Source: a virus
Length of the DNA: 64,000 nucleotides
Virus record (IMG/VR): IMGVR_UViG_3300023117_000010
Location: 28,174-92,173 of that record
Reading direction: 5' to 3' (one strand)
Under the pieces are notes generated by a model. It saw nothing but the letters and a program-made list of their open reading frames with translations. It was not told where the DNA came from and did no database searches. A program made the translations under genes and the position numbers. Positions 44,842-53,263 of the stretch are shown piece by piece; positions within the stretch are counted from its first letter, which is position 1, and each line of letters opens with the position of its first letter.

Positions 44842-45198
44842 TTATGGAATCATATAGCCTAGTACTAGTCCTAAGACAGCACCTACTAATGGACCTATCA
44901 TAGCAGCAATAATTGCAACTGTCAAGGTTCTTCTATAATTTCTATCTTCTGTTGTTTCTGTTTTTTCTTCAAACATTTTCTTTTCAGTTTGATTTAGTTG
45001 ATACTTAAGTTGATCAATCTGTAATGCTTGAATTTCATTTTTTATACTTTCGATTTGTTCCCCCAACCCTGAAAACTTTTCATCTAGTGCTATTGTCAAA
45101 CTATCAAACGCATCTCTGCTTTCCTGTCTAAAATCTTCAAATTCTCTATAGTTAACATAAGAAGGTTGACCATTCATTTCGGGAAAACTGCTTGACAT
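44842..45198 (-). CDS. coiled-coil protein with C-terminal membrane span (XhlA-like)
   Basis: A 118-residue protein. Residues 25-90 are a charged helical coiled coil (EQIESIKNEIQALQIDQLKYQL), and the last 25 residues form one membrane span (VAIIAAMIGPLVGAVLGLVLG). This layout resembles XhlA-type proteins next to holins and endolysins. A second holin or lysis regulator role is likely from context. ATG 45198 has AAAGGA about eight bases upstream; the frame opens to 45216. Confidence 0.65.
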   Translation of the reverse strand: MSSSFPEMNGQPSYVNYREFEDFRQESRDAFDSLTIALDEKFSGLGEQIESIKNEIQALQIDQLKYQLNQTEKKMFEEKTETTEDRNYRRTLTVAIIAAMIGPLVGAVLGLVLGYMIP

Positions 45199-45200
45199 TT

Positions 45201-47183
45201 TTAAATCCTTTTCCATTTATTTTTAATTGACGATCTTCTTTCCCCCTCTTCAAAATTAGGTGGAGCAGGAGATTGTCCTTGCGGCATAGGAGGAAACTCA
45301 GAATTTTGATTTTCTAACTCTAACGGATTACCTGCTTGAGAAACATCTTGTTGAACAACTTGATAGTTTGGAGCATCTGGTTCAAAACTGTAAGTTTGAT
45401 TAGGATCAAACTCTGCTCCAAAATACCCTACTGGTAAGGATCTTGACTCCCAAAACATTGCCATAACGTGAGAACATGGCCGACCTTCAAATTTCTTATA
45501 TTTTCTTGTTCTTCCGTATGCATACTGACCCCATTTACACTCACAGTTCCAATGCGTAATTCTTTGACTGCTAGGGTCTTCTCTATATATTATGCATTCG
45601 TAAATACCATTATCACCCTGTACTACTCCTTCAACTGCATTTTCAGCATTGGTGTTTATTACTACTTGACCGCCATCTTTTAGACGTTTTGCTTTCATTT
45701 CAACGTCGCGCCAAGCGGCTTCTCTTCTAATTTGCTTTGATATTTCAAGAATTGCTGACTCTACATTTGATGAACTTTTATAGAAGTTATTAATAAATGA
45801 AGACAAGTTATCTTTTGTATTCATTTCAGGATTGTCAACAACAATATCCATCAAAGATTTCAGTATTTCTCCCACTTGAGGGCCACTATCAATGCCTAAA
45901 AGTTGCATAACTTCGTTGCCATTAATTGCTAAATCTTTGGGAGTAAAAGCATTTTGTGCTTCATATTCAGCATCAATTAATTGCCTCATTAAATCAGACA
46001 TTTCTCTTGTAGCACTATCATTGCCTTTACCTAAATAATCTGACTCTTTAAGATCAAGTAAATTATGAGCAATTTCGTAAGAACCGGCTTGATTAAGAAA
46101 CTTTCTTGCTCCCTTTGATGAATTAAAAATGGGGAACATATGATTTTGAATTAATTGTTTAATTCTTGCTATTCTGTTTGCAGGATATCTTAATCTTCTT
46201 AAAATATCTTCAGCCATTTGTGCGCCAACAGTTTCATGGTCTTGTCCTTGACCAGAATCATTTTTATAATAGTGACCATTTCCCTCTTCGTCGTACCAAA
46301 CAGAATCTGGTTTGCCAATATCGTGAAACAAAGCCGCGAGTCTCATATCTGTATCATCAGATCTGCGAGCCATATTTTTGACAACTTCCATCAGGTGAGT
46401 CCCTAGATCATAATTATGATGTTTGTTTTTTTGATCGTAACCAAATGTTGTATGAACTTCTGGCAAGAAGTGTTCTAATACTCCGGTTTGTTGACCAATT
46501 TGTATTGCTTGATGAGGATGTTCTCCGCTGAGTATTTTATCTAATTCCATGCCCATAATCTCTGGAGCGATTTTAGCCAAGTACGGGCCATATTTACGCA
46601 TTTGTTCTTTAGTTTTTTCATCTGGTTGTAAACCGTGCTTGCTTATTGCAGTTAATGCTCTAAGCGTTCTTGAAGGATCATCTCTAAAAGAGTTTTCATT
46701 GATAACTCTTAACAATCCCTTTTCAATATCATCAATTCCATTTAAAGGATCTACAATCTCTCCGGTTTGAGCGTTTACGGCAATTGCGTTTGCAGTAAAA
46801 TCTCTTCTTTCTAAATCTCTTTCAATTCGAATAGACGGATCACTTTTAAATTCCCAATCTTTACTTTCTTCTCCAACCTTAGTTTCTATTCTTGGTAAAG
46901 CAATTTCTACTTCTTCGTTTTGATATCTAAACCTATATACTGGAAACTGTTTTCCAGTTTTATTTAATGTTGCATTTGGGAAATTACTTAATACAGACTT
47001 AATTGTATCTTCGTCTACTCTTGCTACCAAATCTATGTCTTTTGGTTTCTTTTGAAGAAGAACATCTCTAACCGCTCCACCAACTACATAAACTTCTCCA
47101 AATGGAGATAATAGTTCAACAACTGTTTTTGCCGCAGGATTATTTCTTACTAATCTTAGTATATATTCACTTAGATTATCCAT
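45201..47183 (-). CDS. CCA-adding nucleotidyltransferase fused to HD and SWIM domains
   Basis: A 660-residue protein. Residues 30-200 match tRNA nucleotidyltransferase/poly(A) polymerase: VVGGAVRDVLL, DIDL (Asp49, Asp51), ERRDFTANAIA and FRDDPSRTLRA. An HD phosphohydrolase domain follows (ALFHDIGK near residue 290). Residue 487 begins RREAAW, the recurrent motif, and after it a SWIM zinc finger (CECKWG ... PCSHV, about 548-575), a Pro-rich stretch and the end KNKWKRI. It would add or repair CCA ends on tRNAs; the window's tRNA genes lack encoded CCA. It is placed among virion and lysis genes rather than beside the tRNAs. Confidence 0.85.
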   Translation of the reverse strand: MDNLSEYILRLVRNNPAAKTVVELLSPFGEVYVVGGAVRDVLLQKKPKDIDLVARVDEDTIKSVLSNFPNATLNKTGKQFPVYRFRYQNEEVEIALPRIETKVGEESKDWEFKSDPSIRIERDLERRDFTANAIAVNAQTGEIVDPLNGIDDIEKGLLRVINENSFRDDPSRTLRALTAISKHGLQPDEKTKEQMRKYGPYLAKIAPEIMGMELDKILSGEHPHQAIQIGQQTGVLEHFLPEVHTTFGYDQKNKHHNYDLGTHLMEVVKNMARRSDDTDMRLAALFHDIGKPDSVWYDEEGNGHYYKNDSGQGQDHETVGAQMAEDILRRLRYPANRIARIKQLIQNHMFPIFNSSKGARKFLNQAGSYEIAHNLLDLKESDYLGKGNDSATREMSDLMRQLIDAEYEAQNAFTPKDLAINGNEVMQLLGIDSGPQVGEILKSLMDIVVDNPEMNTKDNLSSFINNFYKSSSNVESAILEISKQIRREAAWRDVEMKAKRLKDGGQVVINTNAENAVEGVVQGDNGIYECIIYREDPSSQRITHWNCECKWGQYAYGRTRKYKKFEGRPCSHVMAMFWESRSLPVGYFGAEFDPNQTYSFEPDAPNYQVVQQDVSQAGNPLELENQNSEFPPMPQGQSPAPPNFEEGERRSSIKNKWKRI

Positions 47184-50100
47184 TTAAATTCCTCTTCGCC
47201 TACTTGTATCTGGGGCAAATCCTTCAGAACCCCAACTATCTTCTCCCTTATAAGGTTCTGTAGTCGCTAATAAACCTTCTTGTACCCTTTCCCATCTTTC
47301 GAATTCTTCTGTGCTAGGTTCTGGCGGCATCATATAAAAGTTTATTTGCCCACCAGCAATTCCTCCTGCTCCAGCGTCTGGATTTTCATTCATATAAATA
47401 GTATTTTTTGCATATTCTAATAAATTAATTAATTCATTCATGCTTCTTTCCAAAAATCTAGAATTATATGATCCAAGTTGAAATCTGTCATTGAACATTT
47501 TATTTATTGGATTTACAATTGCATTTAATCCTGTTTCTTTAGCAATGTAGTATACAATATCTCTTAGTTCTCTAAGTTTTGTTTCATACAGACCAGAATC
47601 ATCAACTTCTTTTCGCAGAAGGTCTTGTTGTATCAATTTTCTTTCTTTATCCGAATCACTATCTCCCGGCTGAATTTGTTTTTCTTCAAGTTCTAAAGGA
47701 GGTCCAGTTAATGTATTTTCATTTTGATTAAACCAAATTGTTCTTTGAATAGGAGAGTTTAAATTTCTTTCAAAAAAATTTCTCGTCAATTCTTTTATTT
47801 CTTCAGACAAATTAATTGCATATTGAACATAATTTATTAAATATGTTCTTGATTGATTAATTTCTTCTTTAGGCATTGATTTTGGCTCTATTTGAAATTC
47901 AACGTAAGAATTTTCAAAGTCGTAATTATAGTTCCAACTTCCATATTCACTTTCTAGACTTTTAGAAATTTCTGAATCATCAAACAAATGGTATATATCA
48001 TTTACCGAAGTTGTATAATCAACACTTGAAATTAAATCTTTTAAAACTATTCTAATTCCATTTAAAATTGCAATTTTGTTTTTTTTGTTTTCTTTGTAAA
48101 ACATAGATGTTTGTTTTTGTACATAAAAATCAAAAGCATTTACATAGGTATTAATAATTTTTTCAATTTGTCCTGTAGAAATAGAGGTTAAAATAATATA
48201 TGTTCCAAGTCCTTTTACTGATTCATAAAAATCCCATATTTCATCTGAAATATTATTTTCTTCATCAAAAAGCAAATTTTCGTATTTTTCTACAATAGAA
48301 TTTATAAAATTAAAAACATTTGAATATGACCCGTCAAAAGTATATGGCTCTACTATTCTAACGAGAGCATATCCATAGTCATCTCTTTCTAGTTCCTCTA
48401 CCGGGGTGTCTTCATCTGGATAATAATAATTCATCATATCAAACAAATAAGCGCTCTCGCCATAGTCACCTTCTACCCATTGCCAGAGCGTTTCTAATTC
48501 ATCACCACTAGATATTTCGGGTATATTTGAAAGTCCCCAAAAAACATCTGGTTCCATATGATATTCAGTTGTTTCTATATCTTCTTCTGCAACGGGCAAA
48601 TCGCTCTCATAATAAAGACCACTTCTTTGTCCTTCTGGTTTATCAAACCAATCGTGACCAGCACCATATGCCGCAACTGCTTTGAGTCCTTTTATTTCTT
48701 CTTCATAAGCCCATCGGGGGTAATCAAATGGAAGTGGTATGCTTTTTATTGCCTCTTTGTGTTGTTCGACTGCATCTTCTGTGCTTGATGCGTTATAAAC
48801 ATACTCTTTACCATTTCTTGTTCTGACTATATATTTATTTGGATTTTTGCTTTGTCTTTGAAAACTTTCTTGTCCGAAGAAAGCATTTAAAATCTTTTGT
48901 TCATTTTGTCTTACGGCATGATCCTGACGACCAAACGCTTGTCCCAGAATCACCCCTTCTTTATCTAATTCCAAAGTTGTCCAAGGAACTCCATCCGGGT
49001 CGCGCACAGAATAAACAGTATTAAGATCTTCATCCCTTCTTCTAATATGAGGCTGTTCCCAACTTCCAATACAGTGGTTACATATCCTTCCTTCTAATTC
49101 TAAATCGTCTGTACTTTCAAGTCGGTATACTCCCCAAACTCCCGGTTTTGCTTTTTCGGGATTACCTTTTTTAACTTCAAAAGTAAAAACAGGACTATCT
49201 GATTCGTATGCGACTTCTCCTTCTTTAAATTGTCTTAATAATTCTTTATATTCTTCTCTTTCTTTTGTTTCTGTTTCTATCTGACGAAGAGAAAGGCTTA
49301 GTTCATTAAAACTATCCATTCCTTCTAAATTTGTAGGAAATCTTAAGTCTTTATATTCATTTAAGAGATATTGAAGCCTTATACTGTTCATATATTGAAT
49401 TGCATTTACGGCACCTTCAAATATAGTATTTCTAGCCGGATAGTTAGACCTGTTTTGTACATAGAAATCTAAAACTTCTTCTGGACGCATTTTAAATATT
49501 GATCCGTCTAAAATCATATCTAATATATTTTCAAAATTTTCTACATAGTTTCCATATCTATCGGTTAATAGCATAGAAACTTTATTTAAGGTAGTCAAAA
49601 ACCCAAAATCTAAATGATTATCTTTTTTCATTTCTTTAATTTTTTGATTAAAAAGATTTTCAATTTTTTGCAATTTATTGTTTAATTGATTATTGTCTGA
49701 GTTTTGTAAACTAAACCACCAGCGCCAACTAAAATCTATTTCTTCATCTAAAGAAATATCTGTGTAAAGTAAGCGATCTATTGTCCCAATAAACTCTGAT
49801 TCGGCGCTCCAGTCATATGATTCGCCAAGAAACTCATAGTTTTCACTATTAATAAAATCTCCAACTTTTGTATTTTTACCAAAGTTTCCCGTCCAAAGTT
49901 TTCTAAAATCTTCTTTATAAGATTGTAAATAATCTTTATCTCTATATAAAGGATCAGTTGGTCCACTAAAAAGATACATTCTATATGCATTATTATTGAT
50001 CATCACATCATTTCTTTGTACTGCTTTTTTGTACAAAGAAATAATTCCTCCCCAAAATTTAATGCTTTCTTCCGTTAAAACGCCCATATCAACAATAGAT

Positions 50101-51131
50101 TGTAAACGCTCTTTCCAAACGGGGTATCTTTTATTCCATTTTGATTCTTCACTGATCTGCTTATCAAGGATTTTTTGAGCGATTTGCTTTATCTTGGATT
50201 CTTCACCCTCGTTGCTATTTTTATTAAAACTGAATTTAAAATCTTCACTATCGGTTTTATTTATATTATTATAATATTGAGCAACTGCTTTTAGGTCTTT
50301 TTTGCCAAAGGTGCAGTCGCAAGGATACCCTTTAGAGTTTAGATGTGTTTTTTGACGAAAAGATCTATTATAAAAAGTAGATTCATAATAATAATTTACA
50401 AAATCGTCTTTTGTAAATGCTTCTTTTTGAAAAGCAATTCTTTGTCCAACATTTTTTAGGCGATCAAATGTTCCGTTATTATCTAAAAATTTATAAATAA
50501 CATTACCTTCGCTGTAATCGCCATAGTCAATCTGATCTTCTTTTCTTTTTTGATGCACTTTTTTATACATTGCCTTAGCATCTTCATATTTATGATTATC
50601 AATCAAAGTATTAATTTTGTCAGATACCTGAACCCCCATTAGAATCCAATCAGGCTTTTCTTTTTTAATATCTGTAGTTGGTCTTTTTGGTTTAAGAACC
50701 CATTCGTTTTTTTGAAAATCCCACGCGCTTCTAAGACCGAGAATAAAAAGGTCTTCAATGTCTACACCAATTGGTTGAACAAAATGTTGATATTGGTGTT
50801 TAGTTCTAGGAAAGAAGGTGCCGTCTAAAGATTCAATCACAATAGCAATAAGATCTGCACGATCTTCTTCATCAAACTCGTCGGCGTTACAAACAATAGA
50901 AATGTCTACATCTGATTTTTCCGAATATTGATATGTACAAAGAGAACCTGTTAAATAGAAATCAAAAGCATATGGGTTAAAGTTGTTTTGTCTAAAAACT
51001 TCTCTAACGTGATCTAAGTGATATTCAAAAAAAGCACTTTTGGGAGTCATCCCGTTAAATACATCTTGATCTAAAGTATCGTGAATCGGATCTAGAATGT
51101 TAGACTTTTTATGGATTAAATTCTCTTCCAC
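47184..51131 (-). CDS. giant protein with nucleotidyltransferase and PcfJ-like regions
   Basis: A 1315-residue protein. Residues about 60-80 carry a Pol-beta-type nucleotidyltransferase motif (LTGSLCTYQYSEKSDVDISI: GS followed by DVD). Around residues 685-760 there is a segment (LEGRICNHCIGSW ... VYSVRD ... TTLEL ... GQAFGRQ) resembling PcfJ-like proteins. Remaining parts are acidic and helical. GTG 51131 is preferred because GGAAGG lies seven bases upstream; TTG 51146 is also open. It ends in SRRRGI. It lies next to the CCA-adding protein and may be a virion-borne enzyme (inference). Confidence 0.6.
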   Translation of the reverse strand: MEENLIHKKSNILDPIHDTLDQDVFNGMTPKSAFFEYHLDHVREVFRQNNFNPYAFDFYLTGSLCTYQYSEKSDVDISIVCNADEFDEEDRADLIAIVIESLDGTFFPRTKHQYQHFVQPIGVDIEDLFILGLRSAWDFQKNEWVLKPKRPTTDIKKEKPDWILMGVQVSDKINTLIDNHKYEDAKAMYKKVHQKRKEDQIDYGDYSEGNVIYKFLDNNGTFDRLKNVGQRIAFQKEAFTKDDFVNYYYESTFYNRSFRQKTHLNSKGYPCDCTFGKKDLKAVAQYYNNINKTDSEDFKFSFNKNSNEGEESKIKQIAQKILDKQISEESKWNKRYPVWKERLQSIVDMGVLTEESIKFWGGIISLYKKAVQRNDVMINNNAYRMYLFSGPTDPLYRDKDYLQSYKEDFRKLWTGNFGKNTKVGDFINSENYEFLGESYDWSAESEFIGTIDRLLYTDISLDEEIDFSWRWWFSLQNSDNNQLNNKLQKIENLFNQKIKEMKKDNHLDFGFLTTLNKVSMLLTDRYGNYVENFENILDMILDGSIFKMRPEEVLDFYVQNRSNYPARNTIFEGAVNAIQYMNSIRLQYLLNEYKDLRFPTNLEGMDSFNELSLSLRQIETETKEREEYKELLRQFKEGEVAYESDSPVFTFEVKKGNPEKAKPGVWGVYRLESTDDLELEGRICNHCIGSWEQPHIRRRDEDLNTVYSVRDPDGVPWTTLELDKEGVILGQAFGRQDHAVRQNEQKILNAFFGQESFQRQSKNPNKYIVRTRNGKEYVYNASSTEDAVEQHKEAIKSIPLPFDYPRWAYEEEIKGLKAVAAYGAGHDWFDKPEGQRSGLYYESDLPVAEEDIETTEYHMEPDVFWGLSNIPEISSGDELETLWQWVEGDYGESAYLFDMMNYYYPDEDTPVEELERDDYGYALVRIVEPYTFDGSYSNVFNFINSIVEKYENLLFDEENNISDEIWDFYESVKGLGTYIILTSISTGQIEKIINTYVNAFDFYVQKQTSMFYKENKKNKIAILNGIRIVLKDLISSVDYTTSVNDIYHLFDDSEISKSLESEYGSWNYNYDFENSYVEFQIEPKSMPKEEINQSRTYLINYVQYAINLSEEIKELTRNFFERNLNSPIQRTIWFNQNENTLTGPPLELEEKQIQPGDSDSDKERKLIQQDLLRKEVDDSGLYETKLRELRDIVYYIAKETGLNAIVNPINKMFNDRFQLGSYNSRFLERSMNELINLLEYAKNTIYMNENPDAGAGGIAGGQINFYMMPPEPSTEEFERWERVQEGLLATTEPYKGEDSWGSEGFAPDTSRRRGI

Positions 51132-52687
51132 TTCAATACCTTCCAACTTGATTCTTTTGTATTGTTAATCCAATGTTCGTAAATTTCTTGCCAGTTCACT
51201 TTGGACTCATCTAGCCAATGATTTGCTATATCTGTCGGTTCAGGAATTCCCATTAGGCCATAAACAATCTCTCGCATTTTTCTAATATAATCTTCTTGAG
51301 CCTCTGGATCGTCTGGATATCTTCTTTCAGCATCGCTTCGCCATTTTTGATCATCATTTTCTAATTGCATTAAAATTTCTTCTTCATCGGTATATTCAGC
51401 AAAATCGTTTCTAAGTTGTTCATTATATGGACCAATTACTCTTTCGATTGCTGCCATAGCAAAGTCATCAACAGAAATATTTTTCTTTGCTAACTCCGTG
51501 AAATACAAATAGTCATCATAATCGTTTTCCATCATAAGATTAACGTTCCAAGTTTCCCAGTTTGTCCAGCCATTATGATCTGAGATTTTATTCCATTTAG
51601 ACCCTTTCCACCAACTTTCGGGTTCCCACTTATCTAGAATTTGATTTTTTCTTTGTAAAGAATAAACTTCATCGTAACCTAATTCTTCGTTTACTTTTTC
51701 AAACCAATGACCTAAAATTTCATCAAAGTCTACTTTCAGAATATCATCAATTCGTTCTGTTTCGTCACAGGTTCTGTTATGTACATCAATAACCATTTCT
51801 TCAATTTTTTCACGCCAAACTTCTTTTAATTCAAAAAAAGTTTCACTTGGGTATTTACTAATGGCTTTTTTTGCTAAATCTAAAAAATATTTATATATAT
51901 TAAATTCGTTTTCCATAATGTTATTTGTCAAAAACGTTTCCCAGTTTGTCCAGCCTCCATAGTCAGAAACTTTTTCCCATTTAGAAAACAAATTAAATGA
52001 ATTGCCAAATTCTCTTAATAGTAAAGATCGAACTTCATTCCAGTTTATCATTCCCTCATCTATGATATATTCCGCAGGATCAAATGGAACTCCATCCATT
52101 TCCCATTTATCCATCATTGCTTGAGTTAAAGAATTAGCAAGTTGTTGATCGCCTCTTGATATATTATTTGCAAAATATTCTACATAAGCAAAAACTTCTT
52201 CTTCTGATAAGGCTCTCCATTGCTTTGCGTTTCTAGGAAGGTTGTCAGGGAATTGCTTAAAAGTGTTTTGATTAAACTTCTTTATAAAAGGAATAAAGTA
52301 TCTTCTTACATCATCGGGAGTAGGATTTGCTTCAAAAAGTTTATCTAGATTTAACATACTATCTTGACCATGTTCAGCAATTAAAAACTGGGCGACCAAC
52401 TTTTCTTCTTGACTTGAGGCAAGTCTAACGTTTGAAACTTTATTTAAACTCACTACCTCTACTCTTTCTCTAACAATCTCTTTATCTGGTTCAGACGCTT
52501 TCCATAGACGAACAAAATAATCTAAATTTATTGGAACTTTAACATCTTCTTTATATAAAGAAATAGATTTATCAGCAGGAAGATAGTCTCCTGTGATATA
52601 ATTATCTTCTAGGGGTTCTTCAAAATCAAAATTATTTACAAAGTGAATTTGATCTTGATCTATATTCCAAATAAATCTATATTGCAT
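51116..52687 (-). CDS. protein with two GWTNWET repeats, ending in KWKRI
   Basis: A 523-residue protein containing two copies of a ~45-residue unit near residues 235-280 and 365-408, each with SKW(E/N)K(V/I)SD, then GWTNWET and a helical LAKK(A/N)IS end; the GWTNWETW motif is one seen in small phage proteins of unknown function. Related MINWNEV and VNWQEI segments also occur. The C-terminus is VLKWKRI. It is the first gene of the long minus block, facing the dUTPase across a divergent gap. Function unknown. Confidence 0.6.
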   Translation of the reverse strand: MQYRFIWNIDQDQIHFVNNFDFEEPLEDNYITGDYLPADKSISLYKEDVKVPINLDYFVRLWKASEPDKEIVRERVEVVSLNKVSNVRLASSQEEKLVAQFLIAEHGQDSMLNLDKLFEANPTPDDVRRYFIPFIKKFNQNTFKQFPDNLPRNAKQWRALSEEEVFAYVEYFANNISRGDQQLANSLTQAMMDKWEMDGVPFDPAEYIIDEGMINWNEVRSLLLREFGNSFNLFSKWEKVSDYGGWTNWETFLTNNIMENEFNIYKYFLDLAKKAISKYPSETFFELKEVWREKIEEMVIDVHNRTCDETERIDDILKVDFDEILGHWFEKVNEELGYDEVYSLQRKNQILDKWEPESWWKGSKWNKISDHNGWTNWETWNVNLMMENDYDDYLYFTELAKKNISVDDFAMAAIERVIGPYNEQLRNDFAEYTDEEEILMQLENDDQKWRSDAERRYPDDPEAQEDYIRKMREIVYGLMGIPEPTDIANHWLDESKVNWQEIYEHWINNTKESSWKVLKWKRI

Positions 52688-52764
52688 AATTATTCTCTTT
52701 AGATATCTATATCTTAAGGCTTAGAATAACAACCTTATTTAGTGAAAAAGGGGTCATTACTTAA

Positions 52765-53199
52765 ATGTTTCATTTACCTATTATTTTATCAAATAATAAC
52801 GCTGTAGTCCCAGAAGTTGCTCACAATGGAGATGCTGGTCTTGACTTGGTTGCCTGTGAAGACTATACTCTATACTTGGGTGAAGTAAATTCAGTTAGTA
52901 CCGGGATAGGCATTGCTATTCCATTAGGATATTGCGGATTAGTACTTCCGCGCTCTTCTATGGGCAAGAAAGGCATTATCATCCCTAACGCTCCCGGACT
53001 TATTGATTCTGGATACCGTGGAGAAGTAAAAGTAATGCTTTTAAATTTGTCTAACAATATCTATAAGATTAAAAAGGGAGACAAGATCGCGCAATTAGTT
53101 ATTGTTCAACATGAGCGCGTTTCTCTTGAAGAAGTTAACGAACTTCCACCTTCACACGACGGTAGGGGTGTCGGCGGGTTCGGATCTTCTGGAAAGTAA
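52765..53199 (+). CDS. dut: dUTPase
   Basis: Hydrolyses dUTP to dUMP, keeping uracil out of phage DNA and providing substrate for ThyX. All five trimeric dUTPase motifs are present: DAGLDL (residues 23-28), PRSSMGKKG, GLIDSGYRGEV, KKGDKIAQLVI and the C-terminal GRGVGGFGSSG arm. Length 144 residues is normal. It begins the plus-strand block; no strong ribosome site is seen apart from a GGGG at about 52751. Confidence 0.95.
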   Translation: MFHLPIILSNNNAVVPEVAHNGDAGLDLVACEDYTLYLGEVNSVSTGIGIAIPLGYCGLVLPRSSMGKKGIIIPNAPGLIDSGYRGEVKVMLLNLSNNIYKIKKGDKIAQLVIVQHERVSLEEVNELPPSHDGRGVGGFGSSGK

Positions 53200-53263
53200 G
53201 ATCTAAATTATTTTTAGTTACTGTAATGTAAAGTGTACTTTGTTGTATTTAAAGGAGCGTAGA

